Of a stretch of 64,000 bases of DNA, positions 22,541-32,068 are shown one piece after another. Where the stretch lies: contig JAGTXZ010000011.1 in the NCBI GenBank assembly GCA_018398575.1, positions 124,001 to 188,000 on the forward strand, read 5' to 3'. The stretch is from Ampelomyces quisqualis. Its lineage: Eukaryota; Ascomycota; Dothideomycetes; Pleosporales; Phaeosphaeriaceae. The position numbers were made by a program, and so were the translations under genes. The notes beneath the pieces were generated by a model. It saw only the letters and a list, made by a program, of their open reading frames with translations, searched no databases and was not told the DNA's origin. Numbering within the stretch: position 1 is the stretch's first letter; the number at the start of each line of letters is the position of its first letter.

Positions 22541-22665
22541 AAATGCTTAAAAAGATGTCATTACTAACCAGAGCCATTTTCTATACCAAACTCGAAGTTT
22601 TTTGTTCACCTGACCAGGATTTTTCGAACAACATGAAAGAAAATAAGGCCCATTGCCTCCTTCAA

Positions 22666-24869
22666 CTAATTACATTTTCCATACCTAGACTGACACCCGG
22701 ATCCGCAAAATAGCTGGCCACTTCCACAGAGACCGAACTGGCCACAGCACTCGCCTAACAGGAAGCCCATGCAGTTATAGCCTAGAATAGGGCCACAAAC
22801 GCCAATTATAGTCCTCGGGCCAGTTGGTGTAGGTGCTGATGAGGATGACGATCGTGTCGAGGAAGCCATGGTCGAGGAAGACCTCGGTGAGGAAGATACA
22901 GGAGTACTAGATGACGCTCGTGTCGAGGAAGCCATGGTCGATGAAGCCAGGGTCGATGAAGCCATGGTCGAGGAAGATCTCAGTGAGGAAGATACAGGAG
23001 TACTAGATGACGCTCGCGTCGAGGAAGCCATGGTCGAGGAAGACCTCGGTGAGGAAGATACAGGAGTACTAGACGAAGCTTGCGTCGAGGAAGACCTGGG
23101 TGAGGAAGATGCAGGAGCATTAGATGACTGTGCGACTGACGATGAGGTCAGCCTAGCTGACGAGGACGCGACTACTGGCACCGAAGACGTAGGTATGCTG
23201 CTCGACGGCGCGTCTGACGAAGCAAGTCGGCTACTCGACGGAGCGACGGAGGAAGCAGGTTGGCTACTCGAGGGGGCGACTGAAGAAGCAGGTTGGCTAC
23301 TCGAGGGGGCGACTGAAGAATCAAGTCCACTGCTCGAGGAAGGTGACGTGGTACATTTGCCGAACAAAGGGTTGCAGCCCGTTCCGCAATAACCATCACC
23401 GCTACCACAGTAGCCGTACTGCGAGCAACAATCTCCTAGGGAGGAGCCGGTGCAAGTCAAGCCAACATTAGGGCCACAAGAACCGTCCACCGACACTCCA
23501 GTAGGCGTAGCGATGATACCACTGGAGGTGCGACTGGCGGACACAGAGGCGGAACCCAACGAAGACGAGGCCTGTGTCGATGCGCAAGCTGGCGGGGAGA
23601 AGACGGAGGATGTGGCGACCCTATCAGTCGGGCTGCGATACCAGTTGGCTTCAGGGTCAGACAAGCATTCGCCCATGGTAACACCCTTGTAACCCTTCTG
23701 CACCATCAAATCCAGCATGTAACCTGTCAGGTTGTGCACGGTCTGGAAATGAATGTCGTGTGCGATGACTAGAAATTCGTCACTGGCGGAGTTGGCTTGG
23801 TCTAAAGCGGCCTTGACATTGTCCTTGGGGATCTGTGCCTTGTCGGCAGTGAGTTGATTGTAGTCTAACAGCGGTTAGCGTGAGAAATCCATAAGTGGAA
23901 GAAAGAACTACCATCAGTGTCGAGATCGAAGTAGGAGACGTGGTATCCTAGATCTGCCATGTCTTGCTCACATCCTGACGCTGCAGAGCAGGACGAGTAC
24001 GGCGGGCGCATGTATGTTGGGAACTTGCCAATAATGTTGCTCATGGCCATCTCGAGCTTCACCATCTGTTCGTAACGTTGGTCTCTAGTTATGGCACTGA
24101 GATCCTGGTGAGACCAAGTGTGACTAGCGAGCTGATGTCCTTCAGCATCCATGCGACGTATCACTGCCGGCCAAGCTGTGGACTCGTCGTCGATTGAGCC
24201 CTTGTAAAGGTTGATACCAGTGACGACTGCGGAGAAAGATTTGTTAGTGTAGGCGGCATTTTGCTAGATAAAGAACCTTACAGAAGGTAGCCTTGAAGTT
24301 GTACGACTTGAACATATCCAGAAGGTCGTTCGTGTAGATGTATGGTCCGTCGTCGTAAGTGATCGCGATCTGTCCTGGCTTTGTGCAAACGTAGATGCCC
24401 TCCCCACCGTATAGCACACTGCCTACTTTGGGGCGAGCAATGTTACGAGTGGTTCCTCCGGCAGGAAGTTTATTAGCATCAGCGCCTGGCCCGTAGTCGA
24501 AATCACTATCAGGCGCCTGACAGTAGTCTTGACCTTGTCCGCCTGAAAAATAATCAGCATAAATTGTGTCAAGTCCGGCAGAAAAGACTCACAATAACCC
24601 GAAGCAGAGCAGCAGTAACCCTCTGCGCATGTTGCACAACCAAAGTTCTTACCGCATCTTCCATCTGCACCTCCCTGGCGTGCTCGCAATTGTGAGTTAT
24701 GCGCTGAGTGAGCATGTCGGGCAGCGTGTCTTCCAAATGTCCTCCGGGGTTTCAAAGCCGCAATGTCATTTGGTGCCATTCCAAAGATCTTTGGGGCGCC
24801 AGGAACGCCACTATGGGCAGCCACAAGGGGTGCGACAAGCAACGCAGTTAGGATGCTGGAGACACGCAT
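22666..24869 (-). CDS. Secreted chitin deacetylase-like CE4 enzyme with chitin-binding modules
   Basis: Polysaccharide deacetylase predicted to remove acetyl groups from chitin at the cell surface. Five exons: 24869-24593, 24542-24282, 24226-23912 and 23864-22666 joined by introns of 50, 55 and 47 nt (four coding blocks in total), 683 aa. The signal peptide is about residues 1-18. A hevein-like Cys module is at about 72-101 (CGKNFGCATCAEGYCCSASGYC). The CE4 domain follows: motif 1 TYDDGP at 154-159, motif 2 SHTWSH, motif 3 RPPYSS, and IAHDIH late in the domain. The metal-binding Asp and both His are intact. After it come a chitin-binding type-1 module (CGPNVGLTCTGSSLGDCC), a Ser-rich linker built of repeats, and a second such module at the C-terminus (CGPILGYNCMGFLLGECC). 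The layout suits a wall-bound enzyme that remodels or masks chitin. Confidence 0.9.
22855..23335 (-). repeat. In-frame minisatellite encoding the Ser-rich linker
   Basis: Inside the chitin deacetylase gene. Units containing GAGGAAGCCATGGTCGAGGA recur at about 22855, 22921 and 23017 (plus-strand view). Another unit of about 33 bp containing GGTTGGCTACTCGAGGGGGC recurs between about 23190 and 23335. They encode SSTMASSTRASSS-like and SSVAPSSSQPA-like peptides. Unit lengths are multiples of three, so copy-number change would alter linker length without breaking the frame. Confidence 0.8.
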
Positions 24870-26702
24870 GATGGCAATACGTCTGAGACAACAGGCTGTG
24901 TGGTATTTCGTTCCTCCAGGATAATACAGCAGCGGATGGGAGATTCAAAGCGAATGTAAGTTGATAATGGGTACCAACAAAGAAATGAATGTGATGTCCA
25001 ACGAAGCGAGTGGCAGATACCTCAGAGGGCACTTTACGGTTAAGAAAACTAAGGCAAGAAAGACACGCCTCGAGAAGAGCAACGACATTTATTATTGAAT
25101 CCCTTGAACTATGCTAGCGAAGAGACGTAGCGTTCCCAAAACTTTACGAAAGATGCCAATGCCGACCATTACTAGTGGCGGCGTACTTGGCTCTGCGTAG
25201 TTGTCCGCATCGCGTGTCAAAGAATATACTTGGACGCAGCGTTCCTAGAACATTCTGAAAAAGGGGACAATGCTGACCATTGCTAGTGGCGGCGTACTTG
25301 GCTCTGTGTAGTCCAGCCGCAGCGCGTGTCAAAGGATTTACTTAGACGTAGCGTTCCCAAAACTTTACGAAAGAGGACAATTCCGGCCATTGCTAGTGGT
25401 GGCGAATTTGGCTCGGTAATTCAGCCGCAGCGCGTGTCGAAGAACATACTTGGGCATCATCTGCCGGAACAAAACGCCACTGGAGGCTTCAACGTGCGAT
25501 GAGGCTTGAAGATTTCATAGCGAGACACGGGTGTATATACTGTGAACTCAATGGCGCTATGTGTTGAGTACACGCGACCCAGGTGCAGGGCTGACGATAA
25601 GGGCGGGCGGGCATCGTAATAATGAACAATAGCGGCCAATACAAGTGATCTTTGTTGTGCAACATGCGGGGCAAAAACATGCTGGTGTTATTATTGTTGA
25701 AAGCTACAGACACGACGCCGACCGACGTAACAAGCTAGACGCTAACTCAGGGGAAGCACGCGATTTGCAGCCTTGGCGAGAACCTATTTTCTGGGGCTCT
25801 CGAGGGAGTGGGGCTGCGCTAGCTAGGGCCCATGGTGCTGCAAGTTCTGATTGGACCCGTGGCCAAGAAGCGGGGCTGCGAGCTGTGCCGTTAATGGTTA
25901 AGCGCAAAACATCAAGCGGAGCTTCTGATTCATGAGATACTCGGGCCAGTTCCAGACACGCCTCGAACATATTGGCTGGTAGCCTGCCACCTGCTCCCTC
26001 CACGGCCTTCACACGATCAAAGTGAATGAGGTATTAGACATTACGTGTTTTGCCTCGTTGATCAGGCATTGTTCGGCAGCACCAATGAGAACACCAGGAA
26101 AATCCACTAATTCGGAACACATGAACACTCGTTCCTTTGACGGGTGTCCCCGCAGGCCCAGTTGTCTTTGACGGTCGATGCAATCCTCAAAAGAATCCTG
26201 CTATGCCTATTCTATCACAGTTGCAGCCCAAAACAGGCTTTCCGGCTTCTTTGAAAACCTTGGGAATTCGCCGCTTCCAGGGACCAGGCCATCGGCGTGC
26301 GCGATCCCTCTAGATGCTCTCGAACGGCTCCACGGTTCTGCGCATTCGTTTTCGTCCCTGCCATGCCCTTTAGAATTCAAATTCAGAGACCCTCGACTAT
26401 CACCAGCTTTGTCAACTTTGTTATGTTTTCGATACCTACAGCAACTGAGCAACAGGAGATAGAAATCCAGACTGGATCCGAGCAATCAATCCGCTCTCTC
26501 CCTAGAACGCAGTCTCTTCGAAGGTCTTGAAACCAGGGTATACGCGGAAGTTCAGTATGTGTAGCAGCATGCCCGTTTGTTTCGGTGACTTGGATAGAGT
26601 GGTACGCTCTCACAAGTAGCGTGCACGGTTCAAAACTTTTGAACTAGTACTGTACCTGGGCCGGGCTCAACCGCCTCTTTTCCGAGATTTCGGCTTGATA
26701 CC
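24870..26702. other. Intergenic region upstream of the CE4 gene
   Basis: About 1.8 kb. It holds the CE4 promoter, the three-copy tandem repeat listed separately, and no supported gene. Short ORFs from 25645 to 26613 have no recognisable domain. Confidence 0.5.
25124..25454. repeat. Three-copy tandem repeat, about 110 bp per unit
   Basis: Units start at about 25124, 25233 and 25345 (spacing 109 and 112). Each begins with GACGTAGCGTTCC or close to it, contains CATTGCTAGTGGCGGCG or a near match, and ends with CGCGTGTCAAAGAA or similar. Copies differ by scattered substitutions and small gaps, so the array is not recent. It lies about 250-580 bp upstream of the CE4 start codon. Confidence 0.85.
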
Positions 26703-27965
26703 TCAAGCGACTTTGCGAGGTATTCCCATCTTCATGACGAGCGCTTCCGCGATATCGTAGGCAAAGCTTTCCTGGTTGATGGCACGCTTGTCCTCGACTA
26801 CCTCGATGCCTGTTCCCACCAAACCGTCTTTGATCCACCGAAACAAGGTAGAATCAGCGTCTTCGTCTGCAAAGGGCCCGTCTGGAACGGCAATTAGACT
26901 AACACCACCAGTCGGTAGCCACACTTGTGTCGTATTGGCAACCTTCGTATGCTTGGACAACTTATCGACAATGAAAGCACCGATCTGCTGCGCCTCCTCC
27001 TTCGACGTCCTCATGAGCGTCACTACAGGGTTATGTTCGTATAGCTTGCGACTACTATAGCGTTCTGGTACCGAGCTTCGTGGACCAAAGTTCGTCATGT
27101 CGGTGGCTCCCAATGAGATGATGTTCGGTATACCAGCCTCTGCCGCAGCTTCCAATCGACGTGGGCCTGCGCTCATAACTCCTCCTGTAATATGATCACA
27201 TATTTCGGTTAGGGTGAGATCGATCACGGCGTCAAGCCCGCCTTCGCGAATGAGACGTTCCATTGCTTTTCCACCGTGCCCGGTTGCATGGAAGACGTAT
27301 GTTTCGATATCGTAGTTGGTTTCTAGATAGTTCCTGATTGCATCGGCTGCTGGCGTAGTGACACCAAACATGGTGATGCCAACCCGCTTCTTCTCGGTCT
27401 TTTCCTGGGCTGTGTCGTTTGCAGCAGCCAAGTATGCATGGGACATGGCCGCAATAGCATAGCCAGCATTGCTAAGTACTCGTCGCAGGATCTGATTCAG
27501 GCCCGCGACATCGACGATAGAGTTCATCAGTGTAATGTCCGTTTCCTTCACGATAGGTCCTGTGTCACCACTGGCGACCGTCGAAACAATCATCTTCGGA
27601 AACCCGATTGGTAGGGCATTCCTCATGACTTCGGCAGCGAGTGACGTGCCACCCGAGCCTCCTGCGGATATTATGGCATGTATACATGCCTGCTCATGCA
27701 CGTCCTTCACGGCTTTCGTAGCGCATGCAGCCATCGCCTTAATGAAGTCTCCGCGTGGCATACCACTAATGTCAATTCCATCGCCGTACTCTTGTAGCAA
27801 GCGATCCTGTCCAATGGTAATGGCTTCATGTTGTGTTAGCTTTCGCCCAACATCGATGAACATGATGTTAACTGCATTGCGGGCAATCTCTGCACGAAGA
27901 TAGCAGAGCTCCTCAAGCTTGGTGTCACAAGTGCCGATCAACACGACACATGGACGTGAAAACAT
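26703..27965 (-). CDS. UPF0261 / Tm-1-like ATP-binding domain protein
   Basis: A single-exon 420-aa protein. It begins with the family signature LIGTCDTKLEELCYLR, followed by FIDVGR, IISAGGSGGTSLAAEVMR (glycine-rich loop), STVASGDTGPIV and FGVTTPAADAIR. Near the end come FHATGHGGKAMERL, DLTLTEICDHITGG and PNIISLGATDMTNFG. Length and motif order match full-length UPF0261 proteins, which correspond to the N-terminal half of the tomato resistance protein Tm-1. The biochemical role in fungi is not established; nucleotide binding is inferred from the family. It is divergent to the TIM-barrel gene, whose product corresponds to the other half of Tm-1. Confidence 0.88.
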   Translation of the reverse strand: MFSRPCVVLIGTCDTKLEELCYLRAEIARNAVNIMFIDVGRKLTQHEAITIGQDRLLQEYGDGIDISGMPRGDFIKAMAACATKAVKDVHEQACIHAIISAGGSGGTSLAAEVMRNALPIGFPKMIVSTVASGDTGPIVKETDITLMNSIVDVAGLNQILRRVLSNAGYAIAAMSHAYLAAANDTAQEKTEKKRVGITMFGVTTPAADAIRNYLETNYDIETYVFHATGHGGKAMERLIREGGLDAVIDLTLTEICDHITGGVMSAGPRRLEAAAEAGIPNIISLGATDMTNFGPRSSVPERYSSRKLYEHNPVVTLMRTSKEEAQQIGAFIVDKLSKHTKVANTTQVWLPTGGVSLIAVPDGPFADEDADSTLFRWIKDGLVGTGIEVVEDKRAINQESFAYDIAEALVMKMGIPRKVA

Positions 27966-28131
27966 GGCGTACCTCGACCGATGGAGATTTTGCTAGGTGG
28001 TAGGTTGTGTATCGATGGTAGGCGGTAAGGTGCAGTGGGAGCTGATGATGTTTCCCCACGGTGACGTCATTGATATTGGCTACGTCTTTCACCCCACTAT
28101 CAATCGCCCCTTGGTCGCGATTGCTAACAAA
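27966..28131. promoter_or_regulatory. Short bidirectional promoter of the Tm-1-like gene pair
   Basis: A 166-bp gap between the two start codons if the plus gene starts at 28132. It contains the palindrome TGACGTCA at 28062-28069, the consensus site for CREB/ATF-type bZIP factors. Both genes are likely co-regulated from here. Binding itself is inference. Confidence 0.5.
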
Positions 28132-29025
28132 ATGGGACCTCCGACAGACCGCAAGGCCATACTGGAAAAACTGCGACAGTCCATCAAGGATGGCAACATC
28201 GTTGTCGGTGCTGGAGCGGGCATTGGCCTGTCAGCAAAGTTCATCGAACAAGGTGGTGGTGACATGATCATTATCTACAACAGCGGTCGCTTTCGCATGG
28301 CCGGCCGAGGCTCTTTGGCAGGTTTGATGCCGTACGGCAATGCTAACGATGTAGTACTCGATATGGGAAGAACCCTACAGTTCACGCTTCAATTTCATCG
28401 CACTAACTTGCCACAGGCGAAGGAAGTCCTGCCCGTCGTCAAGCACACCCCAGTTCTCGCGGGTGTGTGTGCAACAGATCCATTCCGAGACATGGATATA
28501 TTCTTGAAGCAGCTCAAAGATATCGGTTTTGCCGGCGTTCAAAACTTTCCCACTGTCGGGCTGATCGACGGGACCTTCCGGCAGAACCTCGAGGCTACAG
28601 GAATGAGTTATGATGCTGAGGTCGAAGTCATTCGCAAAGCGCACGACCTAGACTTGCTCACAACTCCGTATGTTTTCAATGTCGAGGAAGCGAAGAAGAT
28701 GGCATATGCTGGCGCAGACATACTGGTTGCCCACATGGGACTGACAACATCCGGAAGCATCGGTGCAAGGACCGGGAAGAGTTTGGGGGATTGCGTGGAA
28801 CTAATCCAGCAGATTCGCGACGCTGCAGTCAGTGTAAAAGACGATATTATTGTCCTTTGCCACGGCGGACCGATTGCAAGGCCTGAGGATGCCGAATACG
28901 TGATCAGTCGAACGAAGGGGGTACAAGGATTCTACGGCGCTAGCTCAATGGAGCGATTGCCTGTCGAAGACGCGATCACAAATATTACGAAGACATTTAA
29001 AGGAATTAAGCCCGCTTTAGGATGA
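28132..29025 (+). CDS. TIM-barrel PEP-hydrolase-like protein (Tm-1 C-terminal half homologue)
   Basis: A 297-aa single-exon protein of the TIM-barrel family also annotated as phosphoenolpyruvate-hydrolase-like. Motifs: IVVGAGAGIGLSAKFIEQGGGD, IIYNSGRFRMAGRGSLAGLMPYGNAN, PVLAGVCATDPFRDM, VQNFPTVGLIDG, ADILVAHMGLTTSGSIGA, ILCHGGP-like (VLCHGGPI) and GFYGASSMERLP at the end. ATG 28132 (MGPPTDRKAIL) is chosen because homologues start just before this helix. The frame is open further up (ATG 28015), but that part is not family-like and covers the shared promoter. The substrate is unknown. Together with the neighbour it encodes both domains that are fused in Tm-1. Confidence 0.85.
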   Translation: MGPPTDRKAILEKLRQSIKDGNIVVGAGAGIGLSAKFIEQGGGDMIIIYNSGRFRMAGRGSLAGLMPYGNANDVVLDMGRTLQFTLQFHRTNLPQAKEVLPVVKHTPVLAGVCATDPFRDMDIFLKQLKDIGFAGVQNFPTVGLIDGTFRQNLEATGMSYDAEVEVIRKAHDLDLLTTPYVFNVEEAKKMAYAGADILVAHMGLTTSGSIGARTGKSLGDCVELIQQIRDAAVSVKDDIIVLCHGGPIARPEDAEYVISRTKGVQGFYGASSMERLPVEDAITNITKTFKGIKPALG

Positions 29026-29711
29026 AATGCACTGTTGGGTGCTTAACACTATGCACCTTTTGTGTTGTTTTGCGTCTCTACAACCCCTAACTTGACATTA
29101 GTGCTCTCTGCATGCGACTGCATTCTCTCTGGGATTATTTTCAGCATCCTGCAATCAGCCCCTCAACAAGGTCTACCTGCCAGAATATTGGCAGCCTTCT
29201 GATAAAAATGCCTATCTCTTTTCAGAGTCTTCTGAGAACTTGGTGATGGATTGCCCTCGGAAAGATCTAAGTACAGGTCAAGGTGGATATTTTCTTCTAA
29301 GTTGTGCACTACAGACATCCAAATGCATGCTCTTTGAAATTCGGTATATACATAACTGGCAACAATGTCTTCTGTGCAACGTAAGTGTGTATTTTGGAAC
29401 TAAATTACGTAGCTAATGGTTACGCCCCTGGTGCCTCCTAGTTTACCTTCTGCTGTGTCTTCGGCTCGCCGCTTCCATGACTGCCTCTATCCATTCACTC
29501 CACCCGCATCCCCGGGACAGCCATTAGCGCACGCCGCGCGGTGGAGATGATGAACGATGGGTATATTTGAGGTTGCATTGCCCTTGTGGCAGCAAGACGC
29601 GTCGCGTCTAGCTTTACCAATGTGTGCGACCACCTCATCTCTCTCGATTCCGCCTACTGCGTAGCAATACTACCAGCTGATATTATGTAAAGTCAACGCG
29701 GAGATCGTTTG
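29026..29711. other. Intergenic region, convergent 3' ends
   Basis: Between the TIM-barrel gene and the glycosyltransferase 3' end. No supported gene. An ACGCGT word occurs near 29598. Confidence 0.5.
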
Positions 29712-30946
29712 TCACTGCGCAGCCTTCTCAGCCTTCTCAGCCTTCTCAGCTAATAGCTTATCTTGCTCCTCTTGGGACAGGGTATCCCAATCGGCCACGT
29801 TCTTATCCTGTCCACGGTTAGCAACAGGGCTCAAAATTCGGAAAGTTGAAAGTGACATACCCATTCAGCTACGCATTCTGGGTTCCAGTTGCAAAGTTCG
29901 ACCTCATCATACATAGGATGGTGTTTCCGCGGATGTCGAGATGGCCAACCTGATGCATGGTAATGATGCTTTACCATCGCATTTCGCCCGCCATGATTCC
30001 CTGAGTCGGAGTGGCCTTGGCCTGCAGCAAAAGCCTCGACGTTGAGGACCAAAATTCCATTCACGAGCTTCGATTCTACCAGGTCGTGAAAACGATCCCA
30101 GGTAACTTCTTTGCCATTGTTTTGCGCCGTCATCTGCTCCAGCACCGCACGGGTGAAGGCAGACGGTCCTGTACCACTGATAACTTCGTCAAAGTCGAGC
30201 TCGAGTTCTGCAATGGGTACGCCATTTTGTCGTGACAGCTCGTGGAGCCAGGCTTGGATGTTTTCGACGAGACGCATCATGACTGGGAGGCGAGGCTTTG
30301 CTGCGAAGGTCCATTGGCAAAATGACATGCATTTCGAACCCAATATCGGATGACTCGCGAAGGCTGGCTCGTCGATTTCAACACCAATGATCATGTCGAT
30401 TTCATGCTCGTTATACCGCTCGGGTATGAAGCGATTAACAGGTCGCAGAGTCTCAACGTCGATATCTGCGTACACACCACCTTCAGCGTACATGACGAGA
30501 TAGCGGAGCAAGTCTGCTTTGACAATTGCCAAATTTAGCTCTCGGTAAAGATCGACAAGATCTGGTCGGTTGAATCCATTGGGGCCGTAATGCCAGTCAA
30601 GATACTCGAGCGCATTGTCGTCCGTCAGGACCTCGTATCGATAGGTAGGATTCTTCGCTGGCCATGTATTCGCTGCCTCTGCATGCGCCTCCTCAAACGC
30701 CAATGGTCCCACCTTCCATATTTGCCAAATCTTTTTGGGAATCGAAGTCGTGGCTAGCTTCAATGGCTGCTGATACCTGAGCTCGCGCCTGTATTTATGG
30801 GCCGCACGGAATGGTGCTGTGAAGAAATGGGTGTTTGCAAAAAATAACAGTACGAAGAGCACGGCGAGATACACTGGCAGCACCCTTCGTACTTGACAAG
30901 TAAGCTTGCCACGAAAGTGAGTCGTGATGGGCGAGTGAGGAGGCAT
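29712..30946 (-). CDS. GT32-family glycosyltransferase (OCH1/mannosyltransferase-like), type II membrane
   Basis: Predicted Golgi glycosyltransferase of the DXD-containing sugar-transferase family (GT32), which includes Och1 and inositol-phosphoceramide mannosyltransferases. Exons are 30946-29861 and 29807-29712, with a 53-nt intron (GTATGT donor, GGACAG acceptor), 393 aa. A short basic N-terminus is followed by a signal anchor at about residues 23-42 (LPVYLAVLFVLLFF). The catalytic part has IPKKIWQIWK, then AIVKADLLRYLVMYAEGG and the DXD motif YADIDVET. Later there is GTGPSAFTRAVLEQM, as in Och1-like enzymes. The C-terminal exon encodes DKNVADWDTLSQEEQ and a triple EKA repeat. In-frame upstream ATGs at 30994 and 31036 exist. 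The sugar and acceptor cannot be told from sequence. Confidence 0.85.
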
Positions 30947-32068
30947 CGTCGTTTCGATGTACAGCGTTGGCGAACGATGGGAACGACTGCGCATTTGGAG
31001 GACTATGCGACCCAGCCGCCTTTTGCACAATACCATTTCACTCTACGACTACGAGCAGATGCTTTGCACTAACCTCAAGAAACAAGCCACTAATTTCAAG
31101 TGCGAGTTGTGGAACGTCCTCGGTACATCGATGCGTACTACATACAGGACAAGGTTCGACGAATCAGAAGCTCTGATCACATCCAGTCCCAAGTGCCTGA
31201 TGGACGATCATAGACAGGGATGCATAGTAAGCAAGCCTCTCGCGCCGGCGGTACTACTACCACCTAACACCGAATTCAAGCTGTTGACTTGACGCAACAA
31301 ACCTCAACCTCTCGCGCCGGCGGTAACACCGAATATAAGCTGTTGACTTGAAGCAACAACACCAAACCTCAACCTCCTAAATCAGACCAATTTTTTTTTC
31401 TAGAAAGGTAGAGCGTGTTTTAACAGCCTACATTCAGTCTTGGGCCGAGTCTTTCTAGGGTAAAAAATACGTTTCTATGTTGATTCAGCGTCGTACCCTT
31501 CATCAGCTTAGATTCGGTGTTACCGCCGGCGCTAGAGCTCAACCTTCTAAATTAAGACCAATCTTTTTTCTAGACAGGTACAGTGTGCTTTCACAGCCTA
31601 TATTAAGTCTTGTGCTAAGTCTTTCCAGGGTAAAAAATACATTTCTGTGGTGATTCAGCGTCATACCCTTTATCAGCTTAGATTCGGTGGTACCGCCGGC
31701 GCTAGAGGCAAGCCTCTTCGGAGATGGGCCAAGTTGCATTGTCAAGACGCCTAGGCTAAAGTTTGAACTTTGCATGTGGCAGAGATGACGGAAGTTTGAG
31801 CTAAATGCTCGTTTCCCGCGCTACCATTGCGCTAATACTACATTGGGACACCGTCGTTGAATCGTCATTATTCGAAACTACATAGGGGCACGCTTCCTCC
31901 GTATTGTGCCTAGAGCTCCTCGACGGCTTGTGATCGACTGCCACCCTGGCATTTTGGAGGGAAGTGCCGGCCGTGCCTTGATCACAGTCGTACATATTGC
32001 ATTGCATAAACTTTTTCTCGAAATCTCAATCGGCAACCCAAATCCTTCGACTCGGGATACAAAACAAG
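30947..32068. other. Divergent promoter region carrying a MITE-like element
   Basis: This separates the divergent GT32 and acyltransferase genes. It contains the inverted-repeat element at 31235-31709 and no supported gene. Confidence 0.55.
31235..31709. mobile_element. MITE-like element with nested terminal inverted repeats
   Basis: The left end GCCTCTCGCGCCGGCGGTA is mirrored by the right end TACCGCCGGCGCTAGAGGC (one indel/mismatch in the arm). The arms continue with ACACCGAAT..AAGCTG and its complement. The left arm occurs twice (31235 and about 31308). The right half occurs twice as a 170-bp tandem (31371-31540 and 31541-31709, each starting AACCT.CTAAAT). There is no transposase ORF. 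Target-site duplication is unclear; flanks read AGCAA and AAGCC. Confidence 0.7.

Noticed and set aside
27997..28131. Upstream start for the TIM-barrel gene
   Set aside because: The extra residues are not family-like and would cover the whole divergent promoter; ATG 28132 fits homologue lengths.
31997..32068. Upstream start for the acyltransferase-3 gene
   Set aside because: The extension (INFFSKSQSATQ) is not like the family and precedes a good ATG in AAACAAGATG context.
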